From Temnopleurus reevesii (taxonomy: Eukaryota > Echinodermata > Echinoidea > Temnopleuroida > Temnopleuridae): DNA of 64,000 nt. The notes below the pieces were generated by a model. The model worked only from the letters and a program-made list of their open reading frames with translations. It made no database searches and had not been told where the DNA came from. The DNA lies in contig BQKZ01001605.1 in NCBI GenBank assembly GCA_036244855.1, positions 1 through 64,000 of the forward strand, read 5' to 3'. Every line of letters begins with the position of its first letter. Position 1 is the stretch's first letter. This document shows, one piece after another, positions 1 through 12,865 of this stretch. The translations under genes and the position numbers were made by a program.

Positions 1-22
1 CGACATAAACCCCTCTCACTCA

Positions 23-272
23 AGGACCGACTCACATCTTTGCGTGTTAGCCTGCGTCGGCCCAGCGTTTAAAAAAAAAAAAAAAAAAACGTTTCCTGGA
101 CGCGCAAAGACACAGGTCATACGATGGACTGATGTTCGGCGTACGCTCCTTGAGCGCAAGCCGGACGTCAGTCCACCGTCTGATCAGTGTATACCGTGCG
201 CTCTTGGAACGTTTTTAATTTACAAAACGCTTGGCCGATGCAAGCTAAAAATACAAAGGTGTCAATCGGCCT
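23..272. mobile_element. Palindromic TAA-type MITE, family 1 copy A
   Basis: Terminal arms AGGACCGACTCACATC and GATTGACACC (inverse of GGTGTCAATC near the right end) pair over about 45 bases. The centre is a second inverted repeat around the inverse pair TTCGGCGTACGC / GCAAGCCGGACGTC. The left arm holds an A-run at 69-88. Flanks read TCA (20-22) and TAA (273-275). Full-length member of the ten-copy family, with no coding capacity. Confidence 0.8.
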
Positions 273-275
273 TAA

Positions 276-726
276 TATTCAAGGTTTAACAAGCTTTAAT
301 CGCACCGCGTTTCTCTGTCATGGGCACTCGATCGGAAGATGCACTGCGCACGTCAGGAGTGATTTTACGCGCCGCTGGGACTTCGATAATATTTTGACTT
401 TTTAATTCGAGTTCCGCGAAAAAAATCCTCTTAATCCGAAGACCGCATGTACACTTCCTGTCGATAGTTCATAAAACCCTCAAAACGGTGATCTGGGAAC
501 GTTTTCACATATGTTCAACAAAATGAAATTCAAAACATTGAATATTATGTGTTTATCACTAAATTTTCATAAAGTCTAAAATACATCACTCTCACCCTAT
601 AACCCCATTCCCAAATCAAAATAATATATGCGAGCTCCTATATAAAAAGGTTAAAGACACAATATTACAGGTCTGTCCTAGACGTAAATTATCTTTTTGA
701 CTGGTGTACAACGTCTTTCTCCCTCC

Positions 727-775
<49 letters not shown>

Positions 776-1669
776 TCTTTCTTAAAGACACGCATGTATA
801 CACTAAAATATAATTATACGCGAGCAAACACACAAACATACACACATACAACGTACATACACCAACCTACCCACACAAACTGGCTAAAAACTGTCAATTG
901 CACTCATTAATCTGTTTTTGAAAGCGTTGAGTAACATTAAAAAACTAAAAAGCTGGATTATATAATTAACTGAGATATATAAATTGCATCTATTATTATT
1001 ATGATTACTATTAAACTAAATGCAACTACTGGATACTATGCTATATGATATATATATATGACGGTGTTAAAGCCCAAAAATATTTGTGGTAAATGTTTGA
1101 AAAATGTGAATTATTCGGGATGTTTATCACGACATACTTTATATCTGTTTAAAAAATTTCGAGATTTCATGAGCTGACTCTTTTTGAAAATTTAAATCGT
1201 ATTTACTTCTTAGCTATCTCGGTAATGATTTTTCCCTGTTTAATCGGCATGGTTAGTATATTTAAATTTTTTGCTTTACTTTTTAGGACCTTGATGGGGG
1301 AAAAAACTTTAGCTGATCATGTATTTACCCTGTTGGGATATAAATAAATAAATACATAAACAAATAGATATCACACAGTTTAGATTTTCAATCAGTGGAT
1401 AAATAGTATCACGCCAATTAGACAAATATTGGAGTTTCTGACAGAAGCTGTCTTATATTTTTATATTTATTGTTCATGTTTTTCCATGCTTTTGTTCATA
1501 ATTCAGTATTTCATAAAAAAGTAATCAATGCATGTGGCTGTCTATATTAATTGAATCCCCCAAATAATCCTAACATTTTTGTGCCTTTCATCTTACGAGG
1601 TCCGCCGAAAATAATACAGGTTGGCTCAATGTGAAACTATGGCAGTTTGCATGGGCAGAAGATTAAAAA
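276..1669. other. AT-rich, no gene seen
   Basis: Apart from the CT microsatellite, only short frames and AT-rich sequence with small A and TATA runs were seen. Confidence 0.6.
731..778. repeat. (CT)n microsatellite
   Basis: About 20 perfect CT units, then CCCTCTC. Confidence 0.95.
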
Positions 1670-2070
1670 AAAATCGTCTTAAAGGTATAGATTCGTAATG
1701 ACCGGGATGCAGAAAGTGATGTTAAACGAGCTGATGTATTCACAAGTTGCTTTACATGCCTAAATATATCTGTGTAGGATATTAGGAGTACATTTTGCTC
1801 GTATTCTGTGTATTTTACGTCGAACACGTCAATCAGCCATTATTCCTACGGTGTGCTAAGAGCTTTTGCACGGGGGAGCGTCGGCCTGAAATGGGCGGTG
1901 TGATCGGTGTTTAATGTCTGCGGTGTGTGAGTTCGCGTTCATTTTGTACGAAAAGCATGTCACGACCGCAGCATAATTTTTTTATTTTGCGACAATTAAG
2001 CCATTTCTAGGTCGATATCATTCAAACAAACTATGAACATGCTCTAATATACTATTGAAAAACTGCATTA
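1670..2070. repeat. Dispersed repeat, copy 1 of a pair with 7390-7745
   Basis: Both contain AAAGGTATAGAT-like starts, GGATGCAGAAA, TTCACAAGTTGCTTT/TTCACAAATTGCTTT, GCCATTATTCCTAC/GCCATTCCTATACC, TTCATTTTGTACG-like sequence and a right end ATTCAAACAAACTATGAACAT. Diverged, same orientation. Class unknown. Confidence 0.6.
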
Positions 2071-3620
2071 TGGTAATAATTTTACTGCAGCTCGCAAACT
2101 AGTTAAATATCTCAAGCGCCCTCCTCCCAAAACTGGTCTATCGCTTTAAATCATGTGGAAGCAATCTCTATTGTGGGAAGGCATAGATCTAAAGAAAAAT
2201 CACGTTTCAATCACGTTACAAGTCTCCGTGTTGATATATCTATGGTGTTACTGACCTCACTTGACTCTAGCAGCTCATTTATTTTTATCCTCGAGGAAAT
2301 AAACGAACCACATTTTCCTTCCAATTATTGGCACTTTCACATGGCCGGATGAAACATAACACGATCGCTATCAGCTGCACGTGATCGATAGCATAACACA
2401 ATGTTTGTGGTACATCAGCAATATCGATGGCACAATCTGCTTGGGAAATATGTATTGTCGAGTGAACGCAAAGGCCCAAGCACACGTTTGCAATAGTGGT
2501 CGACGCGTGGTTTGCGTAAATACAAATTATGCTTATTTTGTGGAGAAATACACAGGACAGATGATTGACTTGTGTTGAAATCAGTTCTGGTTGAAAACGT
2601 TGAGTCTACGCACTCCGACCACCTCTATATATCGAAATTGAGGACCAAAATATATTTTCAATTTATTTGATCAATAGGTTTTCCATTTCATAAATTCATG
2701 CAAAATAGCAAGATTTGAAGACGAATTTGCAAATACATGATATAATATCAAGACTTTAAATGGGAACTTATATTACTTGAATGCACAAGCATTGTTATTG
2801 ACAAAAGAGTAGAGAAACACGAATGACCATGCAAAATGGGCAAAACTTATGAAGTCAAATGTTAAAAACAACATACAGAGCCAGACACATCATGAAAACA
2901 TTTACAGACCTTCGTAAACAGTGGTAACAGTACGATTTTATCAAAAAAAACTTTGGCTGGTGAGCTATTACTCGAAGACAATATCTCATCACCTCGTCCT
3001 CAGATGTGTGTGCTACAGATCCCTTTTTTTACACCATTGATCAAGAGTTGAAAAATATGTTTACAGATAAAAAGTAATTTTCCTGAATTGAGGATTGAGT
3101 TAAAAAGGTTCTGCTAAAAACTGTTTGAAATATAGGAAACCATTCTTGTTAGATTTTTGGTTATTAGAGGTTCTTCTTTCATCATGTTCATATCTTATAA
3201 TGTCTCCGTATAGGTATACATTTTTGCAGGTGAGGGAAAGAGCGAGCGACCCACGAAAACATAACCATCGTGGACCCGTTCGGCAAGAGAGAGGTATATA
3301 TTATATCCTATTTACCCACATGATATCAGTCATCCAATCATCTTTGAGATAGCACAAGACAGCCGGGGCAATAATACCAACTATACCACGTTGGCCCGTA
3401 TGAAGCTTTAATCAAGACCGGATTATCCCTTGCACGTGGGAATCCAATGAGATTAAGACCAAAGTAGATGTGACGGGCTATGTATACGTTCATCAGGAAA
3501 AGAAGGGGAAGGTAGAGTACATCAAAGCATGGCGAAACGTCCCACAATGTTGTTGCTTTTTTTTAAAGGCAACTGGAAGATGATTATCTTTTCTTGACCA
3601 TGACATATATTTTGAAAGAG
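2071..3620. other. No gene seen
   Basis: Overlapping short frames on both strands at 2155-2578 arise around a small palindrome near 2360-2395 (ACGATCGCTATC / GATCGATAGC). Otherwise featureless AT-rich DNA. Confidence 0.55.
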
Positions 3621-3623
3621 CAT

Positions 3624-3930
3624 GGTATTCGGAACAAAGAAGCATCGACAAAACAAACAAAAATAAACGAAACAAAACAAAACACCTGCGTGGTTCAGGA
3701 GTTGAACCTTGAGTTAATTTTTGAAGGAAATGTTTCTTAAATGGTTCTGATGGATTATGATTATCAGTTATTGAACCAAAAACAAATATTTTTTAAAAAT
3801 AATGGTATTCCGAACCAAGCAGCATCGACAAAACAAACAATACACAAAAGCAAGAGAATTCACCTGCGTGATTCAGGATTTGAACCGTGAGTTCATTTTT
3901 GAAGAAAACAGTTCTTAGTTCTACTGGTCA
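3624..3930. repeat. Tandem duplication, ~180-base period
   Basis: GGTATTCGGAACAAAGAAGC (3624) and GGTATTCCGAACCAAGCAGC (3803) start two units with shared CATCGACAAAACAAACAA, CACCTGCGTG and TTGAACC..TGAGTT. Moderately diverged. Confidence 0.7.
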
Positions 3931-4129
3931 TGTATTTTGAATCTATAAGGATACCCAAAAGTTGGTAATATGCCTGGATTACAATTAGTTCATAATATAC
4001 TTCACAGAGTACTTATTCATGGTTACGTAAATATCATTCGTAGAGTTGACAAATGTATGAAACAACAAAACAAAATTAAGTTATTTACTGATCTGAATCC
4101 TCGATATTTCTCTCTTACAAATGATGTCA

Positions 4130-4770
4130 TCTTAAAAAAAGAATATTGATTTGTAATATGATGTCATGTCAAATTTCAACATTACGCTAAATGATAATGG
4201 TCATTTTCATTTTCGTTATGGGTGACGAAATATTAAGAAAGTAAAAATGTTTCATGTCAGACAATTATTTAGTATAATAATTTGATAACAATGATATCCA
4301 TTGACTTGCATGTTATAACTTATTGGTTCAGACATTTGTTTGCTTCGAGAAAAACCAGCAAAAACAAAAATATACCCATTTTTATGGATCAAGCTGTCTG
4401 TGTTCATTTTTTATCGCTTCTTTATTCAATTACTATAAAGTCATCTTCGAAAAAGAATAACGATTTGAAATATGATGTCATGTCAATATTGCGCTAGATG
4501 GCACTAATCTTCTTCATTTCCGGTGTGGGTAACGACATATTATGAAAGTAAATATTCACATTTTGTGCGAATTATTAAAAACATTTCCATCTTGTTTCAT
4601 ATCACAACTTCTCGGTTCAGAAATTTGTTTACATCTACATGAACTACCAAGAAACAAAAATATACTAATTCTTATGTATCAAACTGCCTGTCTTCATTTC
4701 CAGCGCTTCTTTATTCAATCACTAACAAATTTACAATATGTGGGTCGCAAATTTATCGATGGACCATGTA
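4130..4770. repeat. Tandem duplication, ~320-base period
   Basis: TTGTAATATGATGTCATGTC (4151) and TTGAAATATGATGTCATGTC (4463) start two units sharing GGTTCAGA..TTTGTTT, AACAAAAATATAC and CGCTTCTTTATTCAAT. Overlapping ORFs in each unit differ and are not conserved. Confidence 0.75.
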
Positions 4771-5457
4771 AACAGATTGCATTCTGACTATAAAAACAGA
4801 AATACAATATAAGTATGCGGAACGGCCCTATTGAGAAATATAACTCTATACTCTCGGCTATTGATTGCTCACACGTGAACAATATAAGATGATTTTGGCG
4901 TATGATTGATTTTGTGAAATATGGATATGGTTCATTATATTCCTGCATTGTAAGAAATGAGAGTTTTATGACATTCGTGTTGCTGCTATGTTAAACGTTG
5001 ATCAATGGAGACACCGTGCGTGTTGGTTCTTTATTGTTCATCGGAAAAAAATGCTTTGGGTAGCGGAATAACGATTTCTTTTTGTTCGACAATGTTGTGG
5101 AAAAGGTCTTGACGTAATGGAGAATAAAATCTCTGACATAATAAAGTTATCGTTTTAAAGGCATAATATACAGCATACGCAATGGAACGATATAACATTT
5201 TCGTGGATTTGCTACTTTACATGATTCAACCATTTTTAAGCACTTTTGAGCAAAAATGAGCTAAATGGTAACAAAGGTATATTATCAAATTTGTAATATA
5301 TATTATAGAATAATGGATTAATAAATAAAATTTAGTCAACAAAAACCCACTTTTTAAACGTTAGGCAAAAGTATATCCAACACCAAGCGAAATACGTATG
5401 TATTGAACGTCATATTTTATTATTGAATTTTACATTTCAACGGGAGTTGGGCAAATT

Positions 5458-5540
5458 GATAATAATAATAATAATATAATAATATAGATTATTTCTATAG
5501 CGCTAAAAACAGAGAGTACCATAGCGCTTTACAATTTAAC
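5458..5540 (-). mobile_element. SINE-like element, tail fragment
   Basis: AAT/ATA repeat, then TTTCTATAGCGCTAAAAAC and CATAGCGCTTTACA, as in the tail-side end of copy 1 with the rest missing. Confidence 0.45.
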
Positions 5541-5710
5541 AGAACAAGGAAAATCAAAACAATTTGATTACTGTGATACGATAAGTTGACTAAACTATGT
5601 CTGACTTATAACTAAACTTTCACCATAAATATTTTGACCAATAGTTGTGTGTATAGTATCTTACCCTGCGTTGAATAACTTTTCTCCATTATTTTTAAAA
5701 GATTGCACCA

Positions 5711-5861
5711 TAACCCTTTGACTACTGGAACCGGGAATTCATACACAAATTTAAGGGTATTACAAAATTCAGTACCCAATGGGTTAACCCTTTTACTACT
5801 GGAACCGGGAATTCATACACAAAGTTAAGGGTATTACAAAATGCAGTAGTCAATGGGTTAA
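5711..5861. mobile_element. Two family 6 mini-elements in tandem sharing TTAA
   Basis: Each ~77-base unit runs from AACCCTTTGACTACTGG to CAGTAGTCAATGGGTTAA (first end reads CAGTACCCAATGGGTTAA). The shared junction GGGTTAACCC is at 5781-5790. The two units are about 95% alike by eye, so a tandem duplication or insertion into the end of a sibling is likely. Confidence 0.75.
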
Positions 5862-6363
5862 ACTAACAACCAAAAAGCTAAAGGAGTGAAGAAATGTGGG
5901 CGGTGAGAAACAACACGTTAACGTTTTTTTTTATGGAAGAAAATTGAAACGTATCAACATGTCAGAAAGGTCTCGCCCAGAGTGAGACATTAGCAGCACC
6001 AGAAAAATAATAACAATATAAACAACAACAAAAATCCTCGGAAATGCAATACAAATTTTAGATGAAAGTATTTCATTTCAGATTTTCCCGTTCTGTTTGA
6101 ATAAAAAGAAAACGGAGAAATGAAAAAAATGATGCATTGAGTGAAAGCACAATGTATTTTAGCTGATCAACGATAGTGAAACTGATGCATGGAAAACTGA
6201 AAATGAATCTATAGAAATGTGTTCATTCGGACAAAGATAGATCCTCAGAAAGCATGATTTCCACAAGATACAGACCGGAATTTTCTCAGAAAATGATACA
6301 TTAACCAACGACACGATTCATCTTTGCCATGAACATCGAACTATTCCCCAGTTTCTGATACGT

Positions 6364-6537
6364 CAGGGTGGTGTTTCATGAAGATAAGAAAGACTTTAAG
6401 AACGACCCAACGTTCGACTGGTGTCCTTTCTTGTGCGTAATTGTTCACTACTACGCGCATTCTGCGCAAGAATTGATACTAGTCGAACTTAAAGTCGTGC
6501 GTAACTTTAAAAACGTATTGGTGAAACACCACCCAGG
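6364..6537. mobile_element. Family 4 MITE (GGGTGGTGTTTCA), copy 1
   Basis: Ends CAGGGTGGTGTTTCATGAAG and GGTGAAACACCACCCAG are inverted repeats. Inner segments AAGAACGACCC..ACGTTCGACTGG and TACTAGTCGAACTTAAAGTC also pair. The 73-codon frame across it is not a gene. Confidence 0.75.
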
Positions 6538-6885
6538 TATACCGGCAAACATTTTTTCTCTGTTCTTTTCTGAAATACCACAATTCTGACCTTTTCCTGT
6601 CGGAGTAGATAACGCGGGATAAATCGAATCTTTCGGTTGAATGTCGCGATTCTATTGAATTATTTGGATGTCAAGACCCGGATTGTTATGCCTTTAGTCC
6701 CAGTAATTGTGATTTAACGAGGGCCAGGATGCTGAAGTCAAGCGCCCGACATCAGTTCGATGGATGGTCTTTTGTTAAAAGCGAGTCCTCGGTAGAAGGT
6801 TGGTTTTCATTCGAAAGAGGAGATTGCACTGGCCCGCTTTGATAGATAAGACGAACCCTATCCATAAGCTACTTTGTAAGCATTA

Positions 6886-7018
6886 CCTGGGGCATGTTAC
6901 ATAGAAGATGCAATTAGACTTACGATGAATATTAATCGCTAGTCTATGACAAATGTGTACACGAGAGATACGATTAATTGCAAAATTAATCGTATCTCTT
7001 TTATGTTAAAAGCCCAGG
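6886..7018. mobile_element. Family 5 MITE (GGGCCTGTTACAT), copy 1
   Basis: Ends CCTGGGGCATGTTACATAG and TTATGTTAAAAGCCCAGGGG. It contains CTTACGATGAATATTAATCG and a second hairpin GAGATACGATTAATT..AATTAATCGTATCTC. Confidence 0.7.
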
Positions 7019-7194
7019 GGTTGTGTTTCATAAAGCTTTTCGTAGATGTACCAACGACTCTAAGAACGACTGGTGACCCTTTCTAAGGTGCAATTCGGAA
7101 CCACGGGATATCTTTGAGTGCAGGAAAGGGTCACCAGTCGATCGTAGAGAGATGTGCCCTTCTACGAACAGCTTCATAAAACACAAACCTGGGC
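7011..7194. mobile_element. Family 4 MITE, copy 2
   Basis: Ends AGCCCAGGGGTTGTGTTTCA and the inverse of TAAAACACAAACCTGGGCT. Inner inverted pair CGACTGGTGACCCTTTC / AGGAAAGGGTCACCAGTCG. Its left end coincides with the right end of the family 5 element at 6886-7018. Confidence 0.75.
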
Positions 7195-7389
7195 TCGAAA
7201 ATCCCTTCCTTTACGGACTTTTACATAATCCATTCCTGGCCCGTATATAGAGAATAAACAAATAAATACTTAGGACAATTAAGTATGGTGCCTTGCTGAC
7301 TCCGTCTCAATACTACGGGCGCCGGAACACTTTTCAATAGCCATTTTGGCACCGGAATCCTTAGCTGGTTACTCCAAATCTTATTGACC

Positions 7390-7745
7390 CTTAAAGATAT
7401 AGATGAATAATAGTTAGGATGCAGAAATCAATCAGTTGATCTCTTCACAAATTGCTTTTGACGCAAAAATCTAAGTGAGAAGGAAATTAGGAAAAGATTT
7501 TTGCACGCATTCTGACTAGTTCCAGTTTTAAAAATACCAACCGACCGCCATTCCTATACCGAGCCCTAGAGGTATGGACCATTAGCGGACACAAGACATG
7601 ATGAATGGATGTTCCAACGGTTTTGTGTGTGGAGTGTGAATTCACATTCAGTTTGCACGTGATGCCATGACGCAGGCATTCGCGATGATTCAGCAATTTC
7701 TTTGTGAATTTCATTCAAACAAACGATGAATATACTGTAATTTGC
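7390..7745. repeat. Dispersed repeat, copy 2 of a pair with 1670-2070
   Basis: Ends with CATTCAAACAAACGATGAAT, like the other copy. The 75-codon minus-strand frame inside it is not preserved in the partner copy, arguing against coding. Confidence 0.6.
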
Positions 7746-10700
7746 TATTGATGGGTATATATATTGATGGGTATATATATGTTTGTTTCTGCAGCTTACG
7801 AAATATATCCATAAAGTTCCTTGGCAATTTCCTCCAGGTTTCTAAGAAATTTTACCAGGCGGGTGACCGGTCACCTCCAGGGGACCGTATATAAGCCGCA
7901 CCTATGTGTAGGTGAATGAGAAACGCCTTTAAATATAAATTCATCATCATCATCACGCGGGAGCCCAAAAAGATAGCACAGAAAGCTGAAGCTCGACCTC
8001 TGCACCTGACCAAAAACTTCATTAATGTTTACTGGATACTTTACGGACGTCTTAAAACACTTGACCACGCAAGCTGTAGAAAATATTGAAAAAGTTGGTT
8101 TGTAGCATCCATGACAATCCTTCAGGAGGTGAAATTCGCGTTCTTGGAATCCGAACCGTGTCATTTGATTCCCGAGGTTGATCTGAATTTGAGAGAGTTG
8201 GAAAGGCAAATAAGGAAAGTAATGATTTGATAATTCATATCAATCACAGGCTGGTTAGTCTTCACGGGGTCACCACTTGGCATTACCTAAATGCCACTAA
8301 AGAAACTGTATCTCTAAATTAAACCTCTTCGGTATTTCCTTACATCCCTTTGCGTATTGTGTGATAGATATAGGCAAGTGTATGTGACTTTTAACGCTAA
8401 ACACCAGCCTTTGGGAGATAAAAAATTAGTATTTAATTGATACTTAAATTGGCAACGTGAATTATTTCACCGTCTATTAAGTTTAAAATCTAACACTATG
8501 CAACAGAGGAGTTTTGTAAAGAAAAAATATGCCAAAGTTAACGTACCAAAATAACGAGTGTTTATTTTCCTTTGCGTTGCCGATTAAACGACTATAGCGA
8601 TCTGCAACTTTCGAACTGCTGTTATTCAAAAATACAATGTCATAATGCAGTATAAATGGGCTGAAACATTGGTAGCGCATTTTACTCTTTATAACCATGA
8701 CATGTGTTGTGTTAAATGGGAAGCTCTTGGGATTGAGATGCTGCCAGAAACGTCGATAAAAATATTCTCCTCTGCTAAGCATAAGACAAATTGAAAAAAA
8801 AACCCACCAAACTATAATCGAAATTTATCATTTCCATTGAACAAAGAGAGCTGCATTGATGAAACCATCATACGTCACTGAAATACTTGGAATGATGCCA
8901 TGCATGATTCAAATGTAAAACACATATCTTTTTGTGACGTATGTATGACTTTTTTCCTTTCGTTGTAATTTCTCACTTATATCTCAAGATAAGTGATCAT
9001 TCATTTCAAGGAACCAAAGTGCATGACAGTTCCTGGTAAAAGCTCTATCACACATTTGTGTTAATAACCAATGCCTGCCTCATGTTCATTAAAAAAAATG
9101 AAACCTAAAAAAAAAAAAAAACGGAAACACAAAAATGAAGAGGAAGTCGGAGAGCTGACGCGTATCAGTTCGTTGAGCTCAAGGCAAATGACTTCATCGT
9201 CGGTCAAGCGTCTTTTTCAAAATATAAATGCAAAAATGTGATTGAATTTCTTAGGACTACTTAGGACTACGTAACTCGTGTTTCTATTAGATTCCCTGGG
9301 GGAAATAAATAGGGGACACGTTTGGTTATAAGATGTACACGCCAAGAGCCAGCCGAACAAATCCAGCGTTAGCCATTCATATCCCCCGTGAAACTATGCG
9401 CACATAAACCGGAACGTTATTCAATTTACAATGGACATACGAATTGTATGCGAGATACTATGTGCAACTGAGCCTCATTTATGTTGACTATATTCACATC
9501 TTCAGTAGATCATTCAAAAGATCATTGCTCATAACTTCTAACTGAAAACTTCTGCTGAGATTAAAGGAAAAAATGGGCATGAACAAGAACAAAAAAAAAT
9601 ACAATTTCATCACTATACTAAAAAAGGTCAACTCAGTTTGTTTTTCGGTTTTGGAACTCATACTCAACAGCATATTTTTTAGTAGATCATACAGTTTTCA
9701 TTGCTCGTAATAACCTGCCAAAGGAAAAAAAAAAGGTTTTTTTTTTCATCATAAGTTTATACGGACAACGCTTTAGATGCATATTGGGCACGAGCGAGTA
9801 AAAGAATAATATTCCAAGACTACTTGAAAAAAAAGCGTAATATGGGACAGTTATTTCTGTTTTCGGAACGCCAATGCTAATGCGATAATGGGCCTTACAT
9901 AGACTTTTTTCGTATCTTCAGTAGCTCATTCAGTAATCTCGTGTGATTCACATTTTAGGAATGATTTGGATTTTTCGGAACGTTGTCCTTTGATTTATAG
10001 GCAAGAAGTCAGTCACCGATCAGCCATCCCTTTTATTCAATAAAATTTAATGATGACAATAAAGAAACACGTTTTCCTAGCCAACTTCCATTGTTTTTCG
10101 ACATATGTAACTTTTCAATCATATATACATTTTTGTAGTTACTAGAAAAAAAGATGTGTTGTATAAGTTTACTACAGACGAAACAAGATGATCGAATCTC
10201 TAACAACAGCGGGAAAATCTGAAATTTCATCAATCAATACTTATTATTAATTTTTTTATTCAGAGTACATTGAATAGTATTACAGAATTACTGAAAAATT
10301 TGACTTTAATTTGTGACCACAATACCCAACATTTTCACACATTTCCAGCATTAATACATTCACTGGATTCAATATAACCTCACCTAACGATCATAAAAAA
10401 GAAGATTACGATTTCAAGTATGTTGAGAACATGTGAATTGTATAGCGTGCCTTTAATCGAAAATATTGAAAAAGCGATATACCCTCATGAGGATTGATCG
10501 TTTAAAAAAGGTGAACACTTCGAGAACCGATAGATTAAGGGACGGAGAACCCCTTCAGTGTCGATTCCAAACTATTATACAGATAGAACATGATGCGAAG
10601 CGATATCAAGAGTCACGATTATTGAGACACCTCGGCTAGACCGATACCCTCTGCGATCGAAGGCGCGATCAATGTCACGTGTTCATTTCAAACGTCAATA

Positions 10701-11151
10701 GTTACTCGAGGCAGCGGTATTCACCTTTACAAGGTACCACTCACACGCAGGCATTATAGCCAAAGCCTACCCGGCATATATGAATTAAAAATATTCTCCT
10801 CGTGCTAAGAAACATGAAGGGGTAATGCACGACTGACGTTGAATTCATTTTGTTTCTGCTCGACATACACAGATGGCCGGGTCAGCAAGGCATTCACACT
10901 TTTTTTTAGCCTAGGGGGAACATTTTTTTATATATTTGTTTGCAATGTGTTGGCTATATTGATCGAAGAGCAAGGAGTCAGCTTACTAGTGGTTGGGGCA
11001 TCATTTGTCAATAAAAATGTGCAGATAAACTCATGGCAAGATGAAAAATACTTATAACAGCAGCACCCTCACTTGCACCTCCTCCTCTTTTTCAAAATGT
11101 TCCTTGGTTATAAACACAAATATGACTGTATCTAGGGAAAAGAGTATACGA
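7746..11151. other. No convincing gene in 3.4 kb
   Basis: Contains a 14-base palindrome GGTGACCGGTCACC (7863-7876) and loosely related segments at 9490-9560, 9660-9710 and 9890-9950 (each with TCAGTAGATCATTCA-like sequence). The 112-codon minus-strand frame at 7871-8209 has no recognisable domain and no clear splice context. Confidence 0.5.
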
Positions 11152-11154
11152 TCA

Positions 11155-11400
11155 GGTCACACCCTTGCAATTTTAGCCTGCGTCGGCCCAACTATTTTTA
11201 AAATAAGAAACGGTCGCTGAGCGCACGCTATACGCTGATCAGACGGTAGACTGACGTTAGGCTTGAGATCAAGGAGCTAGCGTACGCCGATCGTCAGTCC
11301 ACCGCATGACCTGCGTCTTTGTGCTTCCAGGGTGCGTTTGTATTACTAAAAAACCGATATGCCGACACAGGCTAAAAAACCCAAAGGTGTGAGGCGGCCT
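11155..11400. mobile_element. Palindromic TAA-type MITE, family 1 copy B
   Basis: Diverged copy: arms GGTCACACCCTTGCAATT and GGTGTGAGGCGGCCT, outer hairpins AACTATTTTTA... and CTAAAAAACCGATAT, central arms ACTGACGTTAGGC and the inverse. Flanks TCA (11152-11154) and TAA (11401-11403). The open frame on the minus strand across it is an artefact of the repeat. Confidence 0.75.
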
Positions 11401-12163
11401 TAAACTCCATTGATCTCGTACCAGTAAAGGTTTCAAGATTTGACCGCATTTAATCACATTGCGAAGAGAAGTGTAAACAGACGATCGCAGATAATGGCGC
11501 GAGATCGATGCTAAGGAGGCTGGTCAATTTCAAGTTCTTGTTTTAAAGGAAAGTACCAATTTTCTAGAAAGCCTTCCAGCAGACAGTTTCGATCTTGTTT
11601 GCCCTATTTTCAATATGGTCAAAGGAGATAAGAATGTCGAAGAAGTAGGAAGTAAGCCATAGGGGTGTTGCTTGAAAGTTGCGATCGATTGGAAGTTCCA
11701 GTTAATTGGCAAGGGCGAATAGAAATTGTTGTTTCATATGCGTCTCCTTAATGAAATGTTCCATATATCAAAAGCGCAGACATTGCGCGAATGAAAACGC
11801 GCGGACCAATATGCATCTGATTTGCAATTAATTTGCGATTAATGGAACCTTTGAAGCAACCCCTATATATTAATTGGTCAATAATTTAGCTAGCTTCCGT
11901 ATCCCAGGCGATGCGATACGTATCAAAATCTGGAGATGTGTATTCAAGGTAAAGCCAAAAAGATAAGTATCCAAACCGAAGGGACACGTAACAAATAAAA
12001 TATCATTCACAAACATCAAGGGATATTTACATAATTAGCATTTGAATTCGTTTCCCCAAAGTTGCTATGAGTATATACTCACATTTCGGCGACATACGTA
12101 ATACGTGTTCCAAATGACCATTTCCCCCTTCGCATAGAAAATGTTTATGATATGTGAAATCTT

Positions 12164-12286
12164 GGGCCTGTAATACAAAAAAAATGCAATTAAACTTTCG
12201 ATAAATATTAATTGCAAGCCTATGGCAAATTGTGGACCAAAGAAATGCAATTAAATGCAAAATTAATCTCATTATGTTACAGGCCC
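12164..12286. mobile_element. Family 5 MITE, copy 2
   Basis: Ends GGGCCTGTAATACAAA and ATTATGTTACAGGCCC. The internal GATAAATATTAATTGCAAGC and repeated ATGCAATTAA match the other members. Confidence 0.75.
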
Positions 12287-12769
12287 GTTGTCATGCAAAC
12301 TACAAACTTAAACCAAAATCGTTATTACATTTATGGTGTCAATTGTGCTTTCTGTACAGCTGTGAATGTGAACGTCTCGAAAAAGGAAGAACAAGTTGAC
12401 ATTGAGTCCATCTGTCGATGGATACTCATACGGATTAAAAGTGGGGCCGAGAATATCCTCTGCTAATCGCTTGGATCTAAATCACAAACAGTCTAGACGA
12501 GTAGACATTTTTATGACGAAATCATAGACTCTGGAGCAGACATTTCACTCGACATTTAATCAGCTAATTGCGCAATAGAACTTCGCCTACTTCATTCTTA
12601 ATTCTATGCTACATGAGTACTAGGGTTTTATACTTGTGCCATAACCAGGAGCTTTTAACATGTTTAAAGTCTTTATAAGCTCCGTACTTTTATGTAGGAC
12701 CTTTTCTTTCGGGCTCTTGATAGAAACATCTAACATTCCTGAGCACAGACGGAGCCTGGTATATGTTTT

Positions 12770-12865
12770 TGTGCGTAATTATTGGTAATATTATGCGTAT
12801 TTAGCACAAGAACACCACTCGTTATTGAAGTCATGCCTATATTGGTGAAGCACCGCTCATGAGAG
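12770..12865. mobile_element. Family 4 MITE fragment
   Basis: Resembles the middle and right end of the copy at 6364-6537: GTGCGTAATTATTGG.., GCACAAGAACACCACTCG, then ATTGGTGAAGCACCGCTC. No clear left end. Confidence 0.45.

Noticed and set aside
7871..8209. 112-codon minus-strand frame
   Set aside because: No domain, no clear splice or start context, and a CAT repeat (DDDD) inside; could be an exon but unsupported.
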